A stretch of DNA of 64,000 bases from Stercorarius parasiticus (Eukaryota; Chordata; Aves; Charadriiformes; Stercorariidae), in the NCBI GenBank assembly GCA_013396915.1, contig VWZL01001367.1, positions 930,001 to 994,000 of the forward strand, read 5' to 3'. Every line of letters starts with the position of its first letter. The first letter of the stretch is position 1. Below are positions 49,783-63,895 of this stretch, one piece after another. A program made the translations under genes and the position numbers. The notes beneath the pieces are model-generated. The model made no database searches, was not told the DNA's origin, and saw nothing but the letters and a program-made list of their open reading frames with translations.

Positions 49783-52478
49783 GCATACATGAGAAGTACT
49801 AAATCTCATTCATGTCTTTTTTTTAGATGCTGATAACAGACATTGTTTTTATTCTTATCTTTGGTTAGAGGAAGCAACAGAACTAATGAAGGAGGACTGA
49901 CATGGGCTGTCCAAACTAAAAATAGAAAGAAAATATAAACAGTAACATAACAAACACCAGGACATCTGCTACTCACTCAGGAGTAGGAACACAGCCCACC
50001 CCAAAGCTTTCCAAATCAAAGAATGTAGAGCATATACTGAAGTGCACACTGTTAAATCAGAATACACTTATCTGTTTTCTGCTCGTTTGTTTTCAAGACA
50101 ACAAGCCCAACATAGAAATCTTGGCTTCAGAAACTGATTTGTATGATTTACTCACACAAAGTGAAGAAGAGTTTTCCACTGCAGAAAGCCTCTCTTGGGA
50201 GCATATTTTGCCACCAAGACAGAGCTCTGCCCTCATCATTCGCAGGCCTCAGAGGGGAGTTTTTAGAACACTATGCAATTAATAGACAACACTCAGAGCA
50301 CCGGGTCAGCTCTCCTACAGTAAATTTTTAATTTAAAGCCACAGAGTGAGTCTACTAAGATAACGTATGGAGTTGGAGTATGCAACATGGATCGTGCTGC
50401 TATTATCCACTGAAATACACTTAAAGGATTCAAAATCTTTGAGAAAAAAATAAAAACATCACTGGAGATTGCTTAAAAGTAAAGCTAGATTTCAATTCTG
50501 AAGCAGTGATTTTTCAAGTAAAAACAATAAAAAAAATTCAGTGGCTTGGCAACTTTGCCACATGTCTATGCATGGTACCAGACTCTCCAAATAATATTTA
50601 TGTTTATAGGAAGGTACAAAGAAATATCAATAATGTAAAGCAGTAGCCAGGACCTACTCTATACTGTGATTTGAGAGCCAGAAGTGAAGCGGCCACCAGA
50701 GAGGATTGTTACACAATGACTATTCATAGAAATGGATTTTGGACCTTTCAGTCTATAGGTAATCCTCGCTAACAAACATCACTCCCCAACTTGCAGTTTC
50801 CTTGCAAGACAGTAAGCATTGGCTACCATCAAAGCAAGTTCTGCTTTTTGAATGAAGAGTTATGATTATTTTTGCTGTGCTCCGACAGTAAACAATATGT
50901 TCAACAACATACTCTGAAGTTGTATTTCTAAATTGGCGTTGAACTTCTCACAAGGAATAGATGAGCAGCGCATTATTCAAGTATTGCTGATGCTCCAATT
51001 TTACTTGTATCCACAGGCTGATATATAGAAATACATGTGCGGGCTGCACAAATTAGGTATGAACATGGAACAAATATCAGTTTTCAGACTTGTGCATGTG
51101 CAGAAAAATCAGCTTCCAGAGGTATTTTGCAGGTCAATCCTTCCTGGAAGCATACTCGCTTGGAGCGTGATTTGCACAAAAATGGTTGACCAACACTTCT
51201 TGAATGCGAGGGATGTGCTGCATGAGCAGATCACTCAATCAGCACACTCAGTAATGAATGCTTTCCAAAAAACACCCCCTTCACTGCTGTGTGCTCCGTG
51301 TAGAGCTGTTCTGCATGTGCACACGTGTAAAGGACAACTGGGATACCATCATGTCTACTAACCCATCTAGACTGCCTGCTCAAAGCTAGAGGAAGGGTCT
51401 TGTTCTGCAAAGGAGCAAGACCTTTGTTTAAAGGATCCATCCATACAATGCAACACCATTTTTCAAGGCTGTGGTTTATTTTGTAATTTCCCATCACAGC
51501 AACTCACTCAAAATTTCTATGCCAATACTCAGAAGTGCAGACACCTTTAAATGTTCCTATAGATAGGAAAGGAATAGTTTGTGGGTCTTTCTTTAAATAC
51601 GCTTATTATTATACACTAGCAGTATCTGTTTCACAGCAGGATGTATACAGTACTTAAAAACAGACTTGGATTAAAAAGCTAAAATGGCAGTTCTTTGTTA
51701 TTATCCTTAGTATTTGCCACCCTGTCTTTCATCCTTTTGTATTCTGATAATCCAAATCTTTAAATCCTTCAAGAACTCATTTGGGGTTAAGAAAGACTTA
51801 GTTCAACAGAAACGCTAACATTCATTCCTCCCTCAAGTCTATGCTTTCATGATTATACATGAAATAAAAAATATTTTAAAATACACATATATAATTATAA
51901 AAACTTCTAATCTATGATGAAGGGTTTTGCACTGTGTAAACATTATTTCAGAATCAAGCCTGAAGAGACAACATAGAACTGTAATTCCTCTGATATCTAT
52001 TAGCTTTCAATAAAAGCTATTTGAAAGAAAGTTAAACTATATCAAGTTTGTTTCACAAAAGAAAAAAAGGAGAAACATGGAAGACACCTCTTTATTAGAA
52101 ACTGGAGGAAAATTAGGTGATTAATCAGGTGAAATAATGTTAATAGTTAAATAGTTAAATGAAATAGTTAAACTACTGGCTGTGGTGCCAAAAGACTAGA
52201 TATGTGCAAAGAGTGGACACTGTGAGCAGCCTAGCATTAGTTAAACAAGACCGGTCTGTTGAGTTTTAGCAGAATCTGGTTGAAGTTAGCTTATTTGTTC
52301 ATCATTCTGCAATTAAAGAGAGTAGTTTCTAAAGTTAATAAAAAACTTGTTATGAGTAAAATGGAAAAAAAAAACATTCAAAAGGAGCTGAAAGTTTATT
52401 ATTAGTCCATATTATTTAATAAGAAAAGCCTCATTTCCTATACAGGAAAGTGTTATTCAAAGACATCCTAGCACGTTC

Positions 52479-52637
52479 ACCATCCCCATGTGTCTCTGGG
52501 TCTAAGACTGACCATTTCTGATTGCCTAAGGCAGAGCTGGTGGGGAATATCTTCCTGCTCAGTCTTGGCTACATGGGGTTTGTTTTCACACATTTTCTTA
52601 CCACTCTCTGCTTCCTTTCCGCTGTATCCCAGGCACA
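52479..52637. repeat. Unassigned dispersed repeat, copy 2
   Basis: Partner of 47356-47504 on the same strand, 5.1 kb away. The strongest shared part runs from about 52525 to 52602. The frames seen here on both strands are not conserved between the copies, which argues against a protein origin. The GC-rich sequence to the right (up to about 52820) is not shared with copy 1. Confidence 0.6.
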
Positions 52638-53731
52638 GGCAGGCAGGCACCCACATACCTCCTCCAGCCTCAGCCAACACCAGGCTGCAGTTTGTCCCAT
52701 ACTGACCTCCCAGGGCTGTGACATGCTGACCCAAGGAAGCCACAGGAAAACAAGCCCCCTTGGCCCCCAACCAGCTCAGGCCAACACAAGCCTGGGCAGC
52801 TCCCACAGCCTTGTGCTACAGGATTACTAAGTATGGCCTTCTATTGATAACAGGGAAAAATACATAAAAGACTCCAAATATTTAGCAGACCATACCACAT
52901 ACTGCCACAGCAACATGCCTTCAGTCTCACAGACAGAGCTAGGAGTCAGTTTCTCTGAACTTTTAATCCTCGGCTGCTTCTTAAAGCCCATCAGCAGCAA
53001 TGCCAAGCAACCTTTAATCACAAAGATGAAAAAAATTAGAAAAACAGTTATTAAAGAGCAGTATCTATTCACAGAAAGCAAGCGCTCTGGTATCAAAACT
53101 CTAATTTATCAATTCTTTGGAATGAGAAAGCCCCAAAGTTAGAAATACCTGCTGGAAATCCAAGCCAGAAAACGTAGTTAATTCCAGCTCCTGAATGGAC
53201 ACTGCAGAGTAAAGGGAGGGTCTAAGAAGGCTTGTGTTCAATTATAGTGGAACAAGTTTCCAAGGCACCTGCCAACAACTTAACTAGCCTCTCCAAAGGC
53301 ATACTGGGAACATCCAGATCACTAGTGGTATCTCGGCACTTAAATATCTTTGGTGAATCTGAAAGACCCTGCATAATATTGAAAACTAGAGCATCCTGGT
53401 CTCTGTGCTCATGGAAAGGTTGTAATAGTGTTGCAGAGAATGCGAGTGAACCCACTTGCACATGCAGCAGCAAACCCCAAAACCCAGCCCTTAGGTTTGG
53501 TTTTGTAACGAGCCAGTTTGCAAGATAAACATTTTACAAGGGATCTTCAAAAAGCCTGTGGAAATACTCCAAGGCTTCGAAATGAAGTTTAGTACAAGAG
53601 ATTGCAGGTTTTTTTAGTAAAAATAATAAAAAGTCAATGGCAAAATGACAACAGAGCTATCAGCATGTAGGCAATAATTCTGCTGCTGACTAAAATTGAA
53701 ACAGGTCAAGAAAGAATAGAGAATAAGGGCA

Positions 53732-54034
53732 ATGAATAAGCCTGATTCATATCTGGATAAAACAAAGTATTACTTAGCACAGCTGGAAATAGACTTTGAT
53801 GTAAGATTACAAAAAGTGCAAGGAGAGGTTGAAGCTTTCAAAGTTACCCTGTGGTTTGTAGTAATGAAGGGTGAAACGAGAGTCATCTGCATGGGTTCCT
53901 ACCCCACTGCAGAACAGGCACTACAGATTCATTATCTCCTTGAAAAGTCTTACCTGTCCAAACCAATACAAACTCACATTCTTGATGACAAAGGAATCAT
54001 AGATTTAAATTCTTCACCTTCATTTTTTAGCTAA
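53732..54034 (+). other. Uncertain 100-codon open frame
   Basis: It starts at an ATG with G at -3 and ends TAG. Unlike most frames here the translation has globular-looking composition: charged residues spread evenly, alternating helical and strand-like segments (YLAQLEIDFDVRLQKV, then FKVTLWFVVMKGETRVICMG, then AEQALQIHYLLEKSYL), one Cys and one Trp. I do not recognise a family. No splice-flanked partner exon, promoter or A-tail was found. It could be a relic of a retrocopy or of an ancient element, a small lineage-specific gene, or chance. Confidence 0.2.
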
Positions 54035-57000
54035 TTATAAAGCAACACAACCCTTTTAGGCAAAACAAGAAAGATCTAGAAGATCAAGCAAAAGAAAAAT
54101 GATGCTACTAGACAGCAAAACTCAAAGTGGGTGCGATGATACAACATCACCCTGTAACTGATAGGACACCTCCACTGTTTTGAACTCCTGTACAGAGCAA
54201 CTGGATCAGCAGGGAAATGCCTCTATTTCTTCCGACTATCACCTGGGCACAGTACAACACAATTACCATTTTACTACACGACATCTTCTGGCACAGCATT
54301 AGAGAAGCAAACACCTTCCCTAATACACAAACAGCTTCAGAAACTGCCTCTAGATTTTCTGCAGGTGTATTAGTCAAGGAAGAGCTGTGCACCTCTTCGT
54401 AATCCTTCTCTTACTCTGTTTCTGGAGCACAATAACTGAAGCATCACACCTTAAACATGACTATTCCAAAAGCACAGTCACAACCCAGAATAAGCTGTAG
54501 CCTACAGCCAATGCACCAGCCTCTTATATTCAGGTAGAACATTACTAACAAGTGAAATATTAAGTTCGATATGTGGCATCTTCCAACCTTCTTTTCCTAT
54601 TTTTCTTAAGATTCACTATGTATCTTTAAATCCTGAAGACAGCAGATGACAAATCAATGATTACGTGTCACAGAGAATATATCAGAAAATGGTAAAAAAA
54701 TAAATGCATCTCATCAAGCATATTGAATAATGATCCCAGAGCCTTGATCCAGATTAACTTCATGTCTCGCCTTTCGCATAATGTCTTTAACTAGTAGCTT
54801 TCCAGAAGCAGCAATACCTTCAGTTTGTACCACTTTGGAGAGTTCAAGGTATGCACATCCTGAACATAAACTGATTTCTGCAACGTGAACTCTTATTTGC
54901 ATAACAACAATAATACAAGTATTTTTGCATGAGCAAGAAGTTGCAACATGTCAATGTTCACTGTGTGCCCAGCCAGCCACAGTAGACACCAGGTAACTTG
55001 TATTAGGATTAGCTGTAAGTGAAAAAGTTCCTTGTCTGTGGAACTGTCAGAGAGACTTCACTCAAACTCCATGACACTGAAGCCCATCGTTCCTAATAGA
55101 ACGATATCATTATAATATGACTTGGAGCAGAGCCAGGGCAAGGTACAGTGTCCTATAACAGCTCATCAGACACCCTGGACCCCACTTACAAGAGGGGTCT
55201 TTTTACTTTAACACGAACAGAGCAAAATATTCTAACTCCAAAGCACCATAGTGCCTGCAGATTAGCTGCAGATGATCATAGGCATAACTATTGGCCTGAC
55301 TTCCCAAAGCTACCCAGTTAGACTTCCTGTGATCCTGGAAATGAAATTCTCTTGGCCTGTCAGCCCTAATTTCTGCAGGTTGCCTATTTTAGGCCCTTTT
55401 GTTAATAATGGAATGTAGCTGCTCACGTTCCACTGGATCCCAGAAAACCCAGTCCTGCTTCTTTTGTCACCGTAAATTAAAAAGCGAAATTCTCAGGTCT
55501 TACGAACTCGTACAATTCTAAGTTCACAGTTCTGTCACAGTAAAGGCAACATTGTATTCCAAAAGGACTAATAAGACACCTTTCCAGAGGATTGCCTATC
55601 AGATTTCAGAGTTCGCCACAGAGATGCGTTTATTCTCTCCTGCATTATTACTGTTACAGAATAAGCCTCTGTGGAAGACTTCAGTCTGAAGAGAGATTTC
55701 AATGAGCAGAACATGACCGTACAAAACATCTTATTGACATGTATTTGAAGGAAGAGATATGGAACAGAATCCAGCTGCAGGGTGGACACCTAAATACATC
55801 TGAGGAGCTGAGATGTAACCAACAAGCATCAGACAAGAACAGGATAAGCCTTGAATTTAGCTATGAAGAGGCCATGTAGCAGAACACTTATTGGGAATGA
55901 AAGACTGAAAAGTGCCAAAGAAGGAAAAGCCCCGCTTCTGATGGGAAACTAGAAGCTACAACAGAAAACTTGCACAGGCGTACAAGGCATTTCAATGGGA
56001 TCATCACAGGCTGCTAGCACATTATATACACACAATGGATTCTTGACTGCTTTTTCCTCTTTTTGCTTCCATGAGTCTACAACATATGTCTTCCACTCTG
56101 TCAAACATCATGTGATACCTTTTAACTGACACCCACTGTCTGATCTTTCCTACTGTTACCTCCTTTCTGCCAGCAGAACAATATGGTTTGATCATGTCTC
56201 TTGGAACCCATTAATGCCACTTTCTCATTTCCCAGAGAGTATTTCTACAGAATGACAGCAAGGTATTCCTTCCCTTCAAACCCTGTGTGCATTTGCCCAT
56301 GTTCCGCTTAAAGTCACTTTCTACAATGCAAATCAGACACCAAACTCAAGAACCGCGTGCAGGATTTTAGAACAATAGAGTAGAGAAATAGCTTAACCTA
56401 AGCATTAACTGTGTTGATTTTATTTAAGCAATTTTGACAGATTTTTAGCCTAGGTAAAGCTTTGATAAGACAGACTGAAAAGAGTTAAGCCAGTTTTCTT
56501 AAGTACAGTTACACTTGATGCTTTGTAGCTGCAAACCCACTATTTAAATTTACCAGGTTAAGAATATTCAGCTAATTAAGCAATCGGATTAGCTAAGAAT
56601 TAAGTACTTTATAGCAACACTGAAGATCCAGCCACCAAAGCTGGTAGTACCCTGTTGCACCCTGATGTAGCAGGGTGTAAAATATACCAAATTAAAAGAT
56701 ATATATTTATTACAAAGAACTACACTAGGACAGCAGGAAGATTGCAAACTAACACAGAGCTTAGCAAATACCAGAATTAGGGCTGCCTGCATACCCAGGA
56801 AACATGCTTGAGAACTTTAAAAAAAGCCGATCATAAGCTGTTTGGCCAGCACCCTGGGCAAGGATGCAATTAGGGTGACTTCGCAAAGGCAGGCTTAGAA
56901 TAAATTCAATCAAGGCAGTCTTAATTTACATTCAGGACTGGTCAGATATCTGGAGGTTAGCAAGTATAGTGCTTATAATTACAATTATAAGACTGATAGG

Positions 57001-60000
57001 TCCAACAACTGCAGGCTAGTTAGTTGGACACCAACAGTATTCAAGGTTTTTGAAAAATGTTGAAAGAAACAATAAGGCAGAAGCAAGTCAGTATTACCTT
57101 GAACATACATATCCAAAACTAGTTTGTTATCCAGTGTTGTTACCTTAAGATGCCCCTATCAATGTTATGTCACAGCATATTTAGACAGCCTTTGGTCTCC
57201 TTTGAGAGAGCCAAAAAGTCCTTTAAAGATTTCCAAATTAACATTGTTTATAAAGCAGATTCTCATCACCTTTTGATCAATAGAAGCATACCAACTTACC
57301 ATATAACATCAGTTATTTCAACATTCAGTTAGGTTTTTCCTTATTACAGAAAAAATAAAAAGTGGAAGAAATAAAACACCTCTGAATTTATGTAGCATTC
57401 TTGTAAGTAAAGTTAATAATGTGTAGAAGTATGTTCATTCATGCTAGACCTTTATGGTTAAATCTTCAAGTTTATATTCTACCCCTGAAGTTGATTTTTT
57501 TTTTTCTTTTAAGGCACAATTACCTTTCAGGATGAAGAAATTTGATTTGGATTATAGCATCATGTAACAAAACCTTTATAGTTACATAGCTACATATGTA
57601 TTTTAAAACACTATACCAGTGTTAACTAATAAGGAACAAAAGCAGCTATTTAACAGTCTTGAGATTTTGTCCATCTCCCATTAAAATCCACAGAAATATT
57701 TCCCCATGGAAGCAGGCCTTTAACAATAGGCAAGGTTTTTGGTTAAGCCAGAAAAAATATTATGAAGTTCTATATGAATATTCACAAGTCTGCCTTGACC
57801 ACACTCATGCTCTGCAACTTTCACTTGTCAGCCTTTGTAACACTGACCTTAAAGGTACGATGAGGAGTCATATTTATGAAATGGACATACTCATAAAGAA
57901 TTGTTTGCATAGGTGTATTCTCACTGAGGAAAAATATGACATCTATTCCAGAAGCAATTACACTAACACTGACTGTCAGAATTACACTCCTCCAAAAAGT
58001 AGAAATCTGCACACAAAAAGAACCATTCTAACCAAGACTTCATCATGCAAACTTCCACCATCTTTCGAAACCAAGGCAAAAAGGAATCAACATATAAAAG
58101 GTCTCCATCAGCTGCCATTACAGGATTATTGAAGCTTTTAAACATGATGTTGTTTAAACCGCATCGTACATTCAGAAAGGCAGGGGGAAGAGGAGGCAGG
58201 TAGAGAAGGGCACTGATAACCAAACCAGCTATTAGCTGGATTATCTGACAGGTGTTTGTTCTTACCCAGCTGGGTGTTATTTAGTCCCGACTCAGTGAGC
58301 CTGAAATGCTTTACAGACACCTCAGGGAGTCAAGCTCCCTGCTGTTAAAATGACAGTGACTCAGTAAATGGGTTCCTTATGTACATGCCAGCATAGTCTG
58401 TGTTTGCCTGCATGATTACACCTTAACCCTTAAAAAAAATTTAGAAGAGATTGTATTAGAACAGGAAAGAATCATCTGCAATTCTTACCCCTGAGTTTCT
58501 TTTAACTATGCAGGGTCCATCTTAAAAATATTACCGAAATCAGACCCTTTTATTACAGAGGTGTTAGGCTTAAAAGCTTTCATGTTTACATCTGTACAGC
58601 AAGTGAGATATGAATAATCCAAGTAACCAAAACCACTCATTGTAATTAGGTGATCCACTTTCACTGGCGGCCAAAAATTGTGCTGGAATCTTTGACAGTA
58701 CTGAAAAAACCCACAACCCACACCAACACAATGAAGAATAAAGACGGAATATTATGCAGAAGTCTATGGGAAAGGTAGCAAGAAGCTATATTGTGATTTT
58801 TCAGGGAGATTCAGCGTCTTCATATGCTGAATCCATAGGAGGAAGGAGAACAGACCACAGCTACAGAAACAGTATCTGCTTATGATTTAAATTATACACG
58901 AAGGTTATGTAGTTTCAAGGGAACATGATACTACCCTCCCCAACAATAAATGAGTTTGCATTTCTTGCTCCACCTCCAGTCCATCCTGAAGTAAACCCAA
59001 ACCAAGAAAGCTAGGTTCCTTAGAATTATGGCAGACTTACATTTAAGGCTGTTGCTGATTTCACAAGTAGTTATCCTCCTTTAATATATTTCTTACACAA
59101 TTCAAAATTGTATTTTAAGATACATGCCTCCCCTATGAAACTCATGTCAGCAAACATTCCCCATCACTTCTGCAAAAAGTAGGTTGGGAGGAATGTGATT
59201 AAGAGACCTCAGATTCTTCTGATGGATACTGAAATCCAGACACACCGCAGCCAACAAAGAACAGGGTAACCAGCAGCATGGCCATTTGGTATATCAACGC
59301 CCTCTGCACAGCTCAGACATCTCAGCTAACCCACCAAAGGCCAAAGTTGGCATCAGTTTTAATTCTCATAGATTCCATCTTTCAGGTGAAAGAAGAGTAT
59401 AATATATATAATACCTCACATATTGTCGAAGGTACACACTACAGGTTTGATTTAAAGTACAAACAGGGAAAAAACACTTGACAAAACACCACAATTAAGT
59501 GGGTCCCTGAGTAACAACAAACCACGCAAGAGATCAGAGCAAGTATCATTGTTTAAGGTATGAATAACAACTATTAAAAAAATAAAATTAAATCACATTG
59601 TGGTTATAATTGATTAGACTTTATAAAGTTTACCCATTGAAAGAAGTCACATTTACTTAAGTTATTCTGCTTGCCTAAAGACTGTGCATGTTGGTCTGCA
59701 AAGCCAGGCCAGACTCTGGAGCTATTTCATTTCTAAACAGGGCGTCTATTTTTACTTCTCTGCAAATGACTATCAAGCAGGATATCTGGAAAAGAATTTG
59801 TTTTTCATTTTGAGAGTGAGCCTCAGCAAACACATATGTAAAACTGACAGTCAGCTGATTACTTTCTTTACTTCGATAATTACTAGATTTGAATCCGAGT
59901 CAGACTTTGCAGTGAATATAAAAAGCTGTAAGAAAATAGTAGCAGAGAAAAGCTTAGTTAATCTACATATGTCTGCAGCAAGCTATCTATAAGAGTCAGC

Positions 60001-60430
60001 TATAAGAGATAAACAGGGTTGCATGGACTGCATTAAAACTGATGAAAAAAGTCACTGTTCTTAAAAAAAAAACAAACCCACAACAAAAACCTCTCTATTT
60101 TTCTATGCTTTAATTGATTTTTATATACAGAAGTCAGGTAATGTAAAGCACTATGAAGTTTGTCCATGTAAGGAGATTAGAAAGTTTAGAGAGCTCTTTG
60201 AACCACATGGTTCTTAAAGAACAGAACAGTAGAAACAATCAATATTCTTACAATATCTCAAGGAATATTACATGCAAGTTTCCAATGGATAGCTTACTTT
60301 CTCCATGAGCCATGGTACTGCAGCATCAATTCTGATTGTGTACTAATTTCACAAATAAATCAGAGACAAGTTCTCAGCTGAAGTAATTGGTGTAGTTCAC
60401 TGAAATTAATAGATTTAAATATATTTAAAC

Positions 60431-60492
60431 AATGTGACTGACTGCTCCTTCATGAACTTTCAATGTGACTGACTGCTCCTTCATGAACTTTC
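60431..60492. repeat. Exact tandem duplication of a 31-bp unit
   Basis: The unit starting AATGTGACTGACTGCTCC and ending GAACTTTC occurs at 60431-60461 and again at 60462-60492 without mismatch. The absence of divergence points to a recent event, a variable-number locus or a read-assembly artefact. Confidence 0.9.
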
Positions 60493-61958
60493 ACAGAGTT
60501 GGTTTTGCAAGTAATATTTGTACCTTGACAGCTGTGAAGTTAACTGGTGCCCACTGTAGATTAACACCCAACAGCAGTAACAAGCAACTAATTAAAGACT
60601 TGCAGGGAAAAAAAAGTAACAGCTGTGCAGCCGCAGTGAATGCAATGGGGCAGCTAACTGCACTTAAGTAACAGACTGGTTAACTAACCAAGAAATATGG
60701 GTCAAATTCCCTTTTATTCATGCCAGTGAAAATTAGTAGGAATTTCACTGCAGTCAGTGGTGACACAGACACATTGGCAGGATTACCTCTCTGTGGCCAA
60801 TACCTTCGTGCAATTACAGTCCATAGCAGGATGCAAGGCAATCCACTTATGCATTCTTGATACCCATGAATAAAACGCAGAATAATCTATCCAATCACAG
60901 TTATGTAGCTTAATTCCCAAATTCCACTTTCTTTACATCCTAAATGGGCTTGAGTAAAGTATTATTACAACCTTGAATTGTCTAATATGCTTCAATTGAT
61001 TAGGACAGAGACATGTGATCTATAATACTTCTGTACTATTGACCTCTGGTCTGGGTAATTGTTTTTGCTGTCAAAAATTGACTAGCTAACCATTGACTGA
61101 GACAGTAACAGGATATTTGACCCAAAATAGAGAATCCTCAACAACGTAAAAATACTGATAATGTAGAACAGGAGGCCTTAAAAATTTCACTGTATAATTG
61201 TTTTGCACTGTATCTTAAGATGGAAATATACAAGGAATGCAACAATGAGGATATTCATAAACCTAGACACAAAGACTGGTGTCCAAGTACTCCCATGAAG
61301 GCACTGCCATAGGGTAAGAAACCAACACACATTATCATGCACATGACTGCAACAGAGTATTACCAAATGATGCAGAATTCTGCGACAGTGATTTTCTCAT
61401 TATTTATTACCATCTCAACTGTTAAGTTACCACAAACTTTAGTGATGCATTTATATCACTTATTCACAGCATACAACTAAAGCATTCTTTGTAAAAACAC
61501 TTTGACAGACATAACTTGTCTCTAATATCACAGCCTTTGAGGATTATCTCCACGGTGTGACATTAGGTTAGTAACATTGCTATGTTCACTAACTGCTGGT
61601 TGTCATCTAACCATAAGTGATATCAATGTCATATCTCTCTTAACAAGAGTCTTTGAAGATATACTGTAGAATTTTCCATAACAAGGAGTAAGAAGACATG
61701 ATAAAAGAAAGTCCCAAGGACACAGAAAGATAGCTTTAAAGTTATAACTGTAGCATGCTTTCGCAGTATACAATATAGTACTTCTTTTGTGGCTGCAGAT
61801 TTGAAAAGCTACAGTAGTTACTCTGGGAGGGCTAGAAAAAGATATCTCTCCATTAGAATTTTCCTACAATAGCACTAGACAGGCTCCTTAAGTGACACAG
61901 GTTTACTCTGCAGAAAAGACGAGAACAGTTAACCTCACAGAGTGGAAGGTTTAAGAGA

Positions 61959-61988
61959 TGTATATATATAGACACACATACACATTTT
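61959..61988. repeat. TA/CA simple repeat
   Basis: Short mixed run of TA then CA/CATA units. Confidence 0.55.
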
Positions 61989-63715
61989 TGGCTTGGTTAC
62001 ACACAAGCATTTCATTTTGTGTTACTCACAACTAATTCCCACTCACTATCTATCAACAGGAGAATAAGCACTCCTAGTGCATTTAAAAACCAATAAAAAT
62101 TGACAGTGAAAAACATTTCTTAAGAAGTAAATAAGTTTTGCCACAGACCTGTATTTTGCCAATCATCTTTTTACACATCATGCTTAAAGTGCAGGGCATA
62201 TGTTTTCAGCCAGTGGACAAGTAGGGATCTTGTCTGTTGGTTTGTACCTGTGAGAAGTCCAACACTTCCAGGGATAAGAATTGAATAATATAAAAAAAGT
62301 TTGAATATACTTAGAAAACTCATACTCTCTTGGTGTCAATGACACCTCTAAGTTGAAATGCTGAGTAAATAAGCAACTTCTGACCATGAGCTGATCTCAC
62401 TTCCTCTTATAGATGGCAATTAGAGCTATTGATTGTCCACTGTAGCACAAATTATGAAAAGCTGACCAACAAATAATAATAGTCTGTGACATATGGGATA
62501 TGTGGGCCACTGATGAAGGGAGGTCATGAGGAAAGAGCGTTACTGTTTCCAACATACAAAGGGTTTCTTTGCTGTCGATACCCTCACCTAATTCCAAAGA
62601 CAAACAAAAAAGTAATCTACATACCCCTGGAGCAGGATGACTGGCAATACTGCTCAGCAACCAAACAGTAATTACGCAAAAGAAGTAGTGCCGCTTCCCC
62701 TGGCTATTAGAATTTTAACGTTCTTGAATAATTCTGTCTGACCTTTCTTTCTGTCCTTGACTAGTTCCAACACCTGTCCCTAGTCAACCATGTTTAGCTG
62801 TATTTCCATCCCAGAGAGTACAGAACTGCCATCAGGACCTATTACTGCCCTAATACGTGCTTCTCTCCAAGCTTCCTGCATCTCTTAGCCCTGCTCAAGC
62901 CTTTTGGCTGTTCTTGCCTGTTAATTATGGGTTTTAATTCCTAACTCAGTCCAGTTCCTTGTAACTATGTCAAATGTAAGCGCTGAAAATATAAAAATCA
63001 CTTAATACAATAATTTTAGTATCTCAAAATTATTTTCAACATTTACGTCTTAAGTCCTTTGACAAAGCTATTAGATTCTGATGTTTGAGATGCCCACCAA
63101 ACACAAAACAGCTAAGACTTCTCATTTCTAATAAATGCCTGTTTGCATTCCTTATGATTTTGGGTCCTTTTAAATATGACCTCCCTTTTCCAGTGCCATT
63201 GTCTTCCCAGCACTGATGTTTCTATTCTTCATCACATTGAACAATACTTCCTTTGGTTAAACAGCTCCACTCTGACATCTCACTATGACCTTTTTCAGCA
63301 GCAGAAAACAGTGTGACCACACACAGATCATTCCTTATCACAGAAAATATCAGAGACAGTGGTGAATCCCGATAAAACTGGAAAGCCAAAGCTCAGGTGT
63401 CAGAGTGGTAGAACTAAAGATTTATTTTGGCCTAAAAGACTACTGACAGCAGCAATGCCAGCATTTTTTTCTTCCTTGGGCAAAGGCCATGCATCCATGG
63501 CCTTCCCACATGTCCAGTGTGGAATATTGCTGTGCTACAGCTGTTTGTAACTGCTACATGATTTGCAGAGCTCAAATGAAGAAGTTGAGACTCAAAGCAA
63601 CTTTTGAGGTCCAGGTACTGAAGATGGATCATAATCTTTCGCTTGCCTTTTAACAGCAAGCATTAACCTTCCATCAAGTGTATCTTGCCAAAGGAGAAGT
63701 TGGTATTGTGTGTTC

Positions 63716-63895
63716 AGGTTTTTTTTTTGGTTGGTTGGTTTTTGTTGAGGGGGGGCGTGGTTTTGTTTGGTTGCTTGCTTTTTGTTGGCAGTAGGGGCTT
63801 TGTTTTTTGGTTTAGTTATTTGTCTTGTTTGTTGTTTGTTTTCTTGGGGTTTTTTTGAGGTTGGTTGGTTTGTTTTTCTGGTTTTGTTTAAGTGA
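63716..63895. repeat. T/G-rich low-complexity tract with G runs
   Basis: A long T/G-only stretch with repeated GGTT units, a run of seven G near 63750 and many TTTG units. The minus-strand Lys/Gln/Asn/Pro-rich frame over it (63592-63996) is a composition artefact. Several GG runs spaced by short T loops, next to the longer G run, could form a G-quadruplex. Confidence 0.75.

Noticed and set aside
49410..49802. 130-codon + frame and 119-codon minus frame
   Set aside because: Both lie inside the CR1 element at 48991-49782 and do not follow the CR1 protein frame in a recognisable way.
57659..58132. Longest open frame in the window (157 codons, + strand)
   Set aside because: No recognisable domain, composition typical of translated AT-rich DNA, and overlapping long frames on the opposite strand; a chance frame is the simpler explanation.
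58808..58833. 8-bp inverted repeat GATTCAGC/GCTGAATC with a 10-base loop
   Set aside because: Stems of this size are expected by chance many times in 64 kb, and nothing nearby suggests a terminator or structured RNA.
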